Shown here piece after piece: positions 1 through 7,516 of a stretch of DNA of 28,896 nt. The stretch comes from Actinomyces sp. ICM47. Lineage in GTDB: Bacteria > Actinomycetota > Actinomycetes > Actinomycetales > Actinomycetaceae. The DNA lies in assembly GCF_000278725.1 (NCBI RefSeq), contig NZ_ALCA01000065.1, positions 1 through 28,896 on the forward strand. The letters run 5' to 3'. Position 1 is the stretch's first letter. Every line of letters begins with the position of its first letter. Under the pieces are notes generated by a model. The model did not search any database and was not told where the DNA came from. It saw nothing but the letters and a program-made list of their open reading frames with translations. Made by a program: the position numbers and the translations under genes.

Positions 1-369
1 AAGCCAGCCGATGCCGAGCCCCTCTACCGCCAAGCACTCACCCTCTACCAGACGGCTCCAAAAACTGAACGCAACCAGGCCGACTGCCTACACAACCTCG
101 CCACCGCCCTCACGCACATGGGCAAGCCAGCCGATGCCGAGCCCCTCTACCGCCAAGCACTCACCCTCTACCAGACGGCTCCAAAAACTGAACGCAACCA
201 GGCCGACTGCCTGTTCAACCTCGCCACCACACTGCGCGATCTAGGCAAGCCAGCCCAAGCCGAGCCCCTCTACCGCCAAGCACTCACCCTCTACCAGACG
301 ATCCCTGGAACCGAGAATGAACAGGTCACCTGCCTGTTCAACCTCGCCAATACCTTACACAATCTGGGT
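1..369 (+). repeat. 123-bp tandem DNA repeats in the TPR gene
   Basis: Three units start at 1, 124 and 247, and a diverged fourth starts at 370. Units 1 and 2 are identical over about the first 90 bases and differ mainly in the last third. The 41-codon period keeps the frame. This implies recent duplication or gene conversion, so copy number may vary between strains. Confidence 0.85.
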
Positions 370-1419
370 AGGAGTGTTGAGACTGAGCCGTTGTATCGGC
401 AAGCAATCCAGCTCTGCGAGAGCATCGACGGGACGGAACAGGTACACGCTTCTTGCCTGCGCAACCTAGCTTCCATCCTCACCACAAAAGGCGACGGACA
501 CCTACGCGAAGCACTCACTCTCTACCACCAAGCACTCACCCTGTACAAAACCCTCACCGACAGCGACATCGACCAAGCCCACTGCCTCACCCAACAAGGC
601 CTCATCACCACACACCTTGGACACCTAGCCGACGCCGAAACCTACTACCACCAAGCACTCACCCTGTACAAACACACCAACACACCCATCGAACACGCTA
701 CCTGCCTCCAACATCTGGCCAACTGCCTATCCCACATGCCCAACCGCACCACCGACACCCTCAAAACCCTAGACAACGCACTCGACATCCTCACCCACAC
801 CAACAAATCCGAAACAGCAACCCAACGCCTCAACATCCTCCTCTCTCTCACCCACACCCACCTGATCACCGGCGACCACTTCCTCGCACATATTCACGCC
901 AACGCAGCACTCGACCTATGCACCAACATCAACCAAACTGACACACACAGAGCACACTTCACCTACGCCGCCGTCCTCCAGGCCAAAGCCAATACAACCA
1001 CCAACACCAAACACCAGAAAGACCTCCTCACCCAAGCACTCACACACGCCCTGCCCACAGCCCTACTCAACGACGAATACCGCTACCAGCTCTCCTCCCC
1101 CGCCAAACGACGCGCCTGGATCACCAACCGCGCCCAACCCTCCATGAACCAAGCCCTCGACATCGCCGCACGCCTGGGCGACGCCCCCCTCGTGGCCGAA
1201 CTGGTTGCCAAATGGCGTATGGTCGGCTCCCTCGCCGCCATGCCCGCGGCCCGCAACAGCGATGATCCCCTACTCACAATGGTGCCCAACTCCACCCCAG
1301 AACCAGACGAATCCCTCACCCGAACGCCCGGCCCCAACCTCGTCCTGCCCCACCCACGCGCCACGCCCCTCTACCAGCACCCCACAATCGCAGACCGCCC
1401 CCGCGCCCACTACCGGTAG
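1..1419 (+). CDS. TPR-repeat protein, 5' end outside window
   Basis: The frame is open from base 1, so the N-terminus lies outside the window; the first in-window ATG (118) sits inside a repeat and is not a believable start. The protein opens with tetratricopeptide repeats of 41 residues (signature AEPLYRQALTLYQT), at least four in tight register, then more divergent repeats to about nt 1000. The C-terminal part (from about nt 1075) has a helical stretch, LVAELVAKWRMVGSL, then a Pro-rich tail. TPR arrays of this kind are protein-interaction scaffolds and in actinomycetes are often attached to signalling or NTPase modules; any such module would be upstream and cannot be seen. Coding-strand composition is strikingly rich in C and A and poor in G from about nt 480 to 1080. 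It converges on the HerA-like gene with an 18-bp gap and no obvious terminator. The TPR assignment is firm; the biological role is unknown. Confidence 0.85.
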   Translation, partial: KPADAEPLYRQALTLYQTAPKTERNQADCLHNLATALTHMGKPADAEPLYRQALTLYQTAPKTERNQADCLFNLATTLRDLGKPAQAEPLYRQALTLYQTIPGTENEQVTCLFNLANTLHNLGRSVETEPLYRQAIQLCESIDGTEQVHASCLRNLASILTTKGDGHLREALTLYHQALTLYKTLTDSDIDQAHCLTQQGLITTHLGHLADAETYYHQALTLYKHTNTPIEHATCLQHLANCLSHMPNRTTDTLKTLDNALDILTHTNKSETATQRLNILLSLTHTHLITGDHFLAHIHANAALDLCTNINQTDTHRAHFTYAAVLQAKANTTTNTKHQKDLLTQALTHALPTALLNDEYRYQLSSPAKRRAWITNRAQPSMNQALDIAARLGDAPLVAELVAKWRMVGSLAAMPAARNSDDPLLTMVPNSTPEPDESLTRTPGPNLVLPHPRATPLYQHPTIADRPRAHYR

Positions 1420-1437
1420 GAATCACCAGGCACCACA

Positions 1438-3810
1438 TCAGGACCGATCGGATGCAGCCACATCTGAGTTCTGTGCGCGCTTCTCGAGCCACTCCTCCAA
1501 ATAGGAGCGGGTACCCCGATCAGAGCCATACCCGCTATCGGAAACCGGCGCACCCCCCGCGCTCCTCTGATGCTCACGGGCATGACGTACCACGTCCTCG
1601 GCCTGCTTGGGCTGTATCCCTGCAAACGGATCCATCAGGCGGGCGCGCGACTGGGCGCACACACGCTCCAAGCCGTGAACGACCGGAGCACCATTGATGG
1701 ACCCGCGTTGCACCTGCTCATTGTGATCCACCAGCAGCGTGAACGCCTGTGTCTGACCGTGCCGCGTCGCCAGCGTCGCCGCCGCGCTCAGGTTCGGAAG
1801 CCTGCTCAACGACCCGCCCGACCAGGTCCCCAAACGCTCCGCGACCTCGATCGCGTCACAAATCGACGTCCTGAACGCGATCACCGAAGAGGCATTGCCA
1901 TCCAACGCGTCACGCAAGCTCGGGGTGAGCTGCCCCATGTGCTGGTGTGCCAGCGCCAATGCCAGTCCAAACTTGCGTCCCTCCGCCAGCATCTCGCTCA
2001 ACAGCGACTCCTGGAACAGGTGAGCCTCGTCAACCACGACGTGGAACGGCTTATCGCCCGGGCAACGCTCCGGCATAGCCAGCGCAATTTTGCTCAGCCA
2101 CATCATTCCCAGCATCTGCGCCTGATCTCGACCAATCCGAGGCGCCGATAAGTCCACGAGCACGATCCCGTTAGATGCCATGACCTCACGAATATCCAGG
2201 GCATCAGCCCCCGTCCCCAGCACACCTCGCATCACGGGATGACGCACGAGCCTTTCAAACTTCGAAGCCGACCAGGCAATCACCTCAGCAAAGTCACTGG
2301 ATTTATTTCCGAGCAGCTCCTTCCGGATGCTTTTTGCCAGAACCGGATCAACCTCCCAGACAGACTCCATGACAAGCTTCAGCAGCCCCTCGTCGGTGAG
2401 CAGTAGCGGAATCAGCGTGATCGGAAGATCCGCACCAAACAGATAGTGCAACGCCGAGGCGAGCTGGCGGAAAATACGCTCGAAACGCGGCCCAACAATG
2501 CCGGTTCGCTTCGGATCCAGGATCAGGTAGAGCATCTCGAGAAACTCCGAACACACCGTGTCAAAGTCCCCGCAATGAAACAAGTTCACGGGCACAGGAT
2601 GCGCCGCATCCGCGCAGTCGATAAACAGGCAACGATCCAGCGCCTCCTCGGGCAGCTCGTCCGCGATGCGACGCACCAATTGCCCGTGGGGGTCCAAAAC
2701 AATACCTCCTCTACCTGACATCGCGAACGAATGGACTAGGGACGCCGCGAGCGTCGACTTCCCGGTCCCCGAACCCCCAACAATCTGAAGGTGCTGCAAG
2801 GACCCTTCAACACTCAACTGGACATCGCTCATCGCACCCGTCGCAGTGATCGCGGCCCCCACGCGCATTCCCCCGACCTCGCACACCATCGCCTGGTCAG
2901 ACAGAGGAACACTGTCGATCACGGCTTCCGCGACGGGGACACCGATAACCCGCGCGCTCGTGCCTGCCAGAGGAAGTCGCGCGAACGCCCGCACCAGTCC
3001 CTCGGGCTGAGCCGCACCGACCAGAGCATCCAGCCCACTCCACACGCTCTGCGCGACGCACTCGTCCACGTCCCGACGCCGCGCGCCATTCACCCAGTCG
3101 CGCATCGCGATCCACAGGCGAGCGGGAATGCCCTGAAGATCGTCCGACCCGAGAAAGACACGCAGCCGCATAGGCCTACCCAGGTACGAGCCGACCTCGC
3201 CGCCGGCACGGAGACGCTCAGTAGAGGTAAAGATCTCCTCCACCATCGCGGCCTCCAAAGGACTGGCGTTAGCAAGACGCACTTTCACGTATCCACCGAC
3301 TTCGTTGAGAATCCCCAGGAGAAGCTGCGAATCTGATGGCTTCGGGAAGGGCCACGTTGGCATCAGCTCACCCACAGGTAGCCGCTCGGCTATGCGAGAC
3401 GACCAGAGCGAAGAGCCTCCTCTGGCGCAGTCCTCCTTGGGCGGGAGGGCCGCGAGAACCTCACACACGTGCGCGGGGCACGAGGCCTGGGATACCTCGG
3501 CCGACTCCCATTCGTGTACGTTGCGGCCAACCCAGGCCAGGTCTGACCCGAAGGATGCTCCCACGCCCGTCGCCTCCAGCTCAATAGAAACCAGGCCATC
3601 GGCGTCCCCCCGCCAGGTAATCGACACGCTGGCATCCGCTGGCTGTGCCTGGATCAGAGCCAGTAGACGATTCGTAACGACCTGAGCGACCTCTTCAGAG
3701 TCCTCTGTGCGCCGCAACTGACGCAGACGCCAGACCTTGGGTTCCAGATGGTGGGACGTCTCAATCTCAGGCCTGTCGCCCCTGTGCGGCCACTCAGATT
3801 CCGTGTTCAC
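1438..3810 (-). CDS. HerA/TraG-like P-loop ATPase (DUF87-type)
   Basis: A 790-residue protein. Walker A, GGSGTGKST, is at about residues 342-351, followed by a strand ending LDPHG. A Walker B strand ending VVVDEAH is near residue 592, and a downstream LAHQHMGQL segment resembles the sensor region of HerA/VirD4/TraG-type ATPases. These enzymes form hexameric rings that translocate DNA, and sometimes protein, using ATP. No transmembrane anchor is evident, which favours a soluble HerA-like role over a membrane coupling protein. An upstream GTG at 3825 is possible, but GTG 3810 has a well-placed GAAGGAG and is preferred. The likely transcript starts near 3862 from the TTCCGTCT-type promoter shared with other genes here. 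The first 340 residues are not recognised. No nuclease, relaxase or NurA partner is seen next to it. Family call is good; substrate is unknown. Confidence 0.8.
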   Translation of the reverse strand: MNTESEWPHRGDRPEIETSHHLEPKVWRLRQLRRTEDSEEVAQVVTNRLLALIQAQPADASVSITWRGDADGLVSIELEATGVGASFGSDLAWVGRNVHEWESAEVSQASCPAHVCEVLAALPPKEDCARGGSSLWSSRIAERLPVGELMPTWPFPKPSDSQLLLGILNEVGGYVKVRLANASPLEAAMVEEIFTSTERLRAGGEVGSYLGRPMRLRVFLGSDDLQGIPARLWIAMRDWVNGARRRDVDECVAQSVWSGLDALVGAAQPEGLVRAFARLPLAGTSARVIGVPVAEAVIDSVPLSDQAMVCEVGGMRVGAAITATGAMSDVQLSVEGSLQHLQIVGGSGTGKSTLAASLVHSFAMSGRGGIVLDPHGQLVRRIADELPEEALDRCLFIDCADAAHPVPVNLFHCGDFDTVCSEFLEMLYLILDPKRTGIVGPRFERIFRQLASALHYLFGADLPITLIPLLLTDEGLLKLVMESVWEVDPVLAKSIRKELLGNKSSDFAEVIAWSASKFERLVRHPVMRGVLGTGADALDIREVMASNGIVLVDLSAPRIGRDQAQMLGMMWLSKIALAMPERCPGDKPFHVVVDEAHLFQESLLSEMLAEGRKFGLALALAHQHMGQLTPSLRDALDGNASSVIAFRTSICDAIEVAERLGTWSGGSLSRLPNLSAAATLATRHGQTQAFTLLVDHNEQVQRGSINGAPVVHGLERVCAQSRARLMDPFAGIQPKQAEDVVRHAREHQRSAGGAPVSDSGYGSDRGTRSYLEEWLEKRAQNSDVAASDRS

Positions 3811-3862
3811 AACAGCTCCTTCCACTCGCTGTCCACCGATGACAGTCGTGATACTTCACGCC

Positions 3863-3879
3863 AATCTATAGAGACGGAA
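3863..3879 (-). promoter_or_regulatory. TTCCGTCT promoter-like element, HerA-like gene
   Basis: TTCCGTCT on the minus strand occupies 3872-3879. By analogy with the three leaderless sites, transcription would begin at the G at 3862, giving a leader of about 50 nt with a ribosome site before GTG 3810. The start site is inferred. Confidence 0.55.
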
Positions 3880-3933
3880 CAACACGCCTCAATATGAGTA
3901 CAGGTCACCCACTGCGTGTTATTCCGCCCTCCC

Positions 3934-3950
3934 TTCCGTCTATTCATGAT
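3934..3950 (+). promoter_or_regulatory. TTCCGTCT promoter-like element, zinc-ribbon gene
   Basis: TTCCGTCT at 3934-3941 is followed by 9 nt, then G at 3951 as predicted start of transcription. A ribosome site (AAAGGAGG, about 3959-3966) follows before the ATG. It is divergent from the element serving the HerA-like gene, about 90 bp away, so both share one intergenic control region. Confidence 0.55.
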
Positions 3951-3972
3951 GTCAGCAGAAAGGAGGTTGATG

Positions 3973-4083
3973 ATGGCTCAGCAGAAACCGTGCAAGTGGT
4001 GCCTTGGCACCGGACGATCGTGGTCCGTTTACGTCAAGGCCTACGTCGTCTGCGACGCCTGCAAGGGCAGCGGGAAGGCGTGA
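3973..4083 (+). CDS. small zinc-ribbon protein, DnaJ-type CxxCxGxG motifs
   Basis: A 36-residue reading frame with two DnaJ-like cysteine knuckles, CKWCLGTG and CDACKGSG, which together would bind one zinc. The strong AAAGGAGG ends 6 nt before ATG 3973; an overlapping ATG at 3970 is the alternative. DnaJ cysteine-rich domains bind unfolded protein or a partner, but this has no J-domain and is far shorter, so a chaperone role is only a suggestion. It is the first gene of the rightward unit that ends with a ClpB-like ATPase, and is separated from the next gene by a strong hairpin. The paired motifs and good ribosome site make it a convincing gene despite its size. Confidence 0.7.
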   Translation: MAQQKPCKWCLGTGRSWSVYVKAYVVCDACKGSGKA

Positions 4084-4086
4084 AAC

Positions 4087-4119
4087 TCGGGTGGTGGGGG
4101 CTTGTCCCCCTCCACCCGA
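4087..4119 (+). terminator. strong hairpin, attenuator or partial terminator
   Basis: An 8-bp outer stem (TCGGGTGG with CCACCCGA), one T-T mismatch, then five G-C pairs around a short loop. It begins 4 nt after the zinc-ribbon stop and has no U-run after it. It may stop most transcripts so that the tiny gene is made in excess, or it may stabilise its mRNA. Confidence 0.55.
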
Positions 4120-4179
4120 TCACAGTCGGGGCAGTGGGGCTGCTACTATTCGTGTAGTTTCATCTGCCGGAGGTCACCG

Positions 4180-6015
4180 ATGATCGAACGCCATCCTGAT
4201 ACCAAGGAATACCCCACGATCTACGAGTCCTGGCCGAAAAGAGACCCACGCCTGGAAGACGTCGTCACTCGCATCTTCAAGGCGAGCATCCTCCCGCAGT
4301 ACCAGGAACGGTGCCTCATACTGAAGCTCGACCATCATGCTTCGATAGACACCTGGTTTGACGCGAAGAGGGACACCCTCAGGACTAGCTTTCGTCGTTC
4401 TATCTTGCCCCCAGTACTGGGCCAACTTCCTGATGGACTGACACAGAAAATGCTCGTCAAAGCAGATACACGTCTAAACAAGGAACATGGTGAGTACATC
4501 ATCCACGGGATTTATGATGCGCGACACCTAATCGTACGTATCATGATCTGGTCAGATTGCCTGTATGCCTACTGGCTCACTGAAATACCTCATGACAAAA
4601 GTGTACGAAAAGACGATCAGAAACGGCGAATCATCACCAGCGTGTTCCACGCCCTTAAAGAGCCGCAAGATGGCGTTGAGATCGTCCCGTGGCCAGATGA
4701 CATCGAGGACTTCTCTGACGTGTACGCCCACATCATGCGCACTGCTCCCACCTTCTCAAAAGCAGATGTCGATAAGCGTATTGACGAACGAGAGGAAGAG
4801 TTGAACGTGCGGATCGAGCGCCAGTGGCGGCATCTGCCGGATCATCCCCGCGCAATCGAGCAGCCGATCCATCATTTCGTCACGTACTTCACCGATCAAT
4901 CCGACTGTCAATTGACGATGGTCAACGATGCTCACTGGGAGAGCCAGTGGGTCATGCTCCAGTCAGATCCCACTCCTCTTCAGATCTACTTGGCCACCAT
5001 CGCGGGGACTGAAAGATCGGGTCTGACCGAAAAGGTCGAGACCAGTTCGCTCGCCTGCCCCCCAAAGGCGAAACACGCGGGTGGGTTGTCACCAGATGTT
5101 CGTTCCACTGTGTTCCTACCTGCCCCACTCAACGAATCCTTGCAGGAGAGGATCGGACACGCACTTCAAAACAAGACTCTTCCCACGTACTGGGAGAAGG
5201 TGGATGATCTACTGGACGCTAGCGCCGATCTTGCCTCCACCTGGTGTGGGCTGACCAACGTCAAGTCGCTTCTGTGCCTGGCCGCAGCATGCCGATTTGG
5301 CCCTATTATCAGCCACTACATTGAGGCAAAACCGCACGACACTAAAGAAAAGAAAAAAGGAACTCAAGAGAAGGAAAAAGGAAACCCTCCATCGGCTCTA
5401 TCAATCGCCAGCAAGTTCCTGAGGCAATGGGACAAGCAGGTGTACAGAATCCAACAGGTGAAAGATGGAGAAATGGACCCCGAGACCCGAAAGGAGCTAA
5501 ACGTTACGAATTTCCCAATCACAGAGTATGTGGATTCCGGATTCGTTAAACACGTATGGAGGCGCCTGCATTTCAACGAACTCAAGGGAACGGAAGCGTA
5601 TAATCTGGAAAATTTCGGCGCATTCATGTCGATTACAATTGATCAATTTGTCAAACTCATCGTACGTCATAGGTTCAAATTAGATAGGGCCGATTCCACA
5701 CCCGCTCGCAACGCCAATAACACCAGCACCTACACCCCCGATCAGAACCTGGAAACACTCAAGCAGTTGCGACAGAACAACGATCCAGAGGGAGTTGGCT
5801 CACAGTTAGACCAGCTTTTTCGCTCAGCTGCCGTATACGTGACATGCCCTTCGCAGGAACAGCCCGAAGCCCGCGAACGGCTCGCCACAGCATGGGATGA
5901 CGCTCTCACACTGACAGAAACTCACAATTCACGTGCCCACAAGGCAATGTTGTCACAGGGAATGGACGGATTCATGAGAGCCGTTCAACAGCTTCAAAAG
6001 GACCACAATGTCTAA
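4180..6015 (+). CDS. unknown soluble protein, 611 residues
   Basis: ATG 4180 is chosen over upstream starts because GGAGG (4169-4173) is well spaced before it. No signal peptide, membrane helix or NTP-binding motif is visible. The N-terminal third is rich in aromatic and charged residues. A Lys/Glu-rich low-complexity linker near residues 387-400 (KEKKKGTQEKEKG) splits it into two parts, and the second half looks mostly helical. GC content is visibly lower than in the core genes at the right, which suggests transfer. Its stop overlaps the next ATG by 8 nt, so the two are probably translationally coupled and may act together. I do not recognise the family. The position between a zinc-ribbon gene and a ClpB-like unfoldase suggests a structural or adaptor part of the same system. 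Confidence 0.8.
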   Translation: MIERHPDTKEYPTIYESWPKRDPRLEDVVTRIFKASILPQYQERCLILKLDHHASIDTWFDAKRDTLRTSFRRSILPPVLGQLPDGLTQKMLVKADTRLNKEHGEYIIHGIYDARHLIVRIMIWSDCLYAYWLTEIPHDKSVRKDDQKRRIITSVFHALKEPQDGVEIVPWPDDIEDFSDVYAHIMRTAPTFSKADVDKRIDEREEELNVRIERQWRHLPDHPRAIEQPIHHFVTYFTDQSDCQLTMVNDAHWESQWVMLQSDPTPLQIYLATIAGTERSGLTEKVETSSLACPPKAKHAGGLSPDVRSTVFLPAPLNESLQERIGHALQNKTLPTYWEKVDDLLDASADLASTWCGLTNVKSLLCLAAACRFGPIISHYIEAKPHDTKEKKKGTQEKEKGNPPSALSIASKFLRQWDKQVYRIQQVKDGEMDPETRKELNVTNFPITEYVDSGFVKHVWRRLHFNELKGTEAYNLENFGAFMSITIDQFVKLIVRHRFKLDRADSTPARNANNTSTYTPDQNLETLKQLRQNNDPEGVGSQLDQLFRSAAVYVTCPSQEQPEARERLATAWDDALTLTETHNSRAHKAMLSQGMDGFMRAVQQLQKDHNV

Positions 6016-7477
6016 CTCATGCACCCTACATACCGGCCAATCGACAGACGGTCGCCCAACCATCGGCACAACACAACGACCCCTCACAGAGTCGTTGTAT
6101 ACCGTTCCCATCGAACTCGATGGCGGCACCATGTTGATCACCACCACGATCAACGTTCCCCACACAACCGAGCGGCTCCCGCTACCCGACTTCACCATGG
6201 TCTTCGACGAGGCTAAGCTGCCCACCTGGGTAGATGCCCTGTTCGGCGAAGACGCGGCTGACATCTTCTTCGATACGCTCACAGTCCCTTCGCCGCAACC
6301 GAGAACCATCCCCCTCACCCTGTCTGACCTCGCCACAGATCACCTACGCGCAATGGCCCGTTATGCAGAAGGGCTGTGGATCCGACGCTACTGGCCAGCC
6401 ACAAGAGAAATTCCCATCGAAGACGAGGACGAGTCGTCCCCCCAAACCCACACAGACCTCGGATACGAGGCAATCCCAGCAACCAGCACTTTCCTCACCG
6501 ACCTCGAACTGGTTGCCCTCGCCGCAGACTCGTTCCTTCGTCCCTTGCTCGGCAATTCCCCCCTCATTGCTACCGTCACCAGTCTCCGATTCGACGACGC
6601 CGCACTCATCTTTGACACACGCGAGCGTATTGCTCCGCGATATCGCCCCCTCGTCCTGGAAATCCTCCGCCGATTCTTCGACCTCGCGTCCGACGAGGAA
6701 TACGACGCTTGCCTCGAAGATCCCACCGCACTGGCAATCGCCACTGAAGCACTCAACACACTTGATGAGGAATTGGAGGCGCACCAACTCGTCGAGAGCA
6801 CGCCCGCAAACGTCTTCTACATCGTCCCCTTCGAGCTCGGCTGTCCCCCCGACATCGCTGAGGATGATTTGGCGTTAGCCGCAGGCTCCAGCGACCAGCA
6901 ACAAGGTAGTTTCGACACCCAGGGTGCATCATGGGAAACCGTCATCGATTGGATGAAGAACACCCATTGCCTGTTCGATCCCGCACAACGCGCGCAATGC
7001 GTCTCAAGGTATACGCAGGGCAACGGATTTGTGGTGACAGTCAGCGCGCCCCTCGTTGAGGCATTTCCTGAAGGGGTGGAACCCGAGCTCGCATATGCGC
7101 GCATCACATGGGAGGACACCGCTGAACCCATAGTCTTCCCTCTCCATCTCAACGCTGAAAGAACAAAGATGGAAGGTTCTGGACAGGTACCCGGACGCCC
7201 CACCTCGATAGACGTGGTTTCTGTGGATGACCCCGGCCCCGTAGCACACCCCAGCGAATGCTACGCCATCGAGGAGGACCAAGAGCATGCCCTTGATGGA
7301 GCCTCGGCACGCATTCGCGAATGCCGCCTCAGCGAGAACAGCATCGACGAGTACTCATGGACACCGCCAGAGACTCCCCATAGCTTCCCGTGGCTATGCG
7401 AGCTGGTCGCAGCCTTCCAAAAGCCTTCAATTATGAGACCAACCAAACCAGAGGAGGGTGCTGGCCTCTGGGAGTAA
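6008..7477 (+). CDS. unknown acidic protein, 489 residues
   Basis: The ATG lies inside the end of the preceding gene (8-nt overlap), typical of coupled translation. The protein is strongly acidic throughout (for example EDEDESS near residue 138 and many DE-rich turns), with no membrane segment, signal peptide or catalytic motif I can name. The N-terminal part alternates short hydrophobic strands (MLITTTINV), which suggests beta structure; the middle is helical. It ends with TAA directly abutting a GTG that could start the ClpB-like frame. Acidic, soluble and next to an AAA+ unfoldase, it could be an adaptor or substrate, but that is inference from position only. Not recognised. Confidence 0.8.
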   Translation: MSNSCTLHTGQSTDGRPTIGTTQRPLTESLYTVPIELDGGTMLITTTINVPHTTERLPLPDFTMVFDEAKLPTWVDALFGEDAADIFFDTLTVPSPQPRTIPLTLSDLATDHLRAMARYAEGLWIRRYWPATREIPIEDEDESSPQTHTDLGYEAIPATSTFLTDLELVALAADSFLRPLLGNSPLIATVTSLRFDDAALIFDTRERIAPRYRPLVLEILRRFFDLASDEEYDACLEDPTALAIATEALNTLDEELEAHQLVESTPANVFYIVPFELGCPPDIAEDDLALAAGSSDQQQGSFDTQGASWETVIDWMKNTHCLFDPAQRAQCVSRYTQGNGFVVTVSAPLVEAFPEGVEPELAYARITWEDTAEPIVFPLHLNAERTKMEGSGQVPGRPTSIDVVSVDDPGPVAHPSECYAIEEDQEHALDGASARIRECRLSENSIDEYSWTPPETPHSFPWLCELVAAFQKPSIMRPTKPEEGAGLWE

Positions 7478-7499
7478 GTGGTGATTCGGGAGGTATCGC

Positions 7500-7516
7500 T
7501 TCCGTCTACTCATAGT
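7500..7516 (+). promoter_or_regulatory. TTCCGTCT promoter-like element, ClpB-like gene
   Basis: TTCCGTCT at 7500-7507, then 9 nt, then ATG 7517. No Shine-Dalgarno lies in the predicted transcript, so a leaderless mRNA is expected. It gives the ClpB-like gene its own transcript within the longer rightward unit. Confidence 0.55.

Noticed and set aside
453..941. Open frame rich in His/Pro inside the TPR gene
   Set aside because: Composition is that of an out-of-frame reading of the C/A-rich TPR gene; no start signal.
1438..3810. HerA-like gene as coupling protein of a conjugative element
   Set aside because: No relaxase, VirB4, replication or integrase gene is in the window, and no membrane anchor is visible in the protein.
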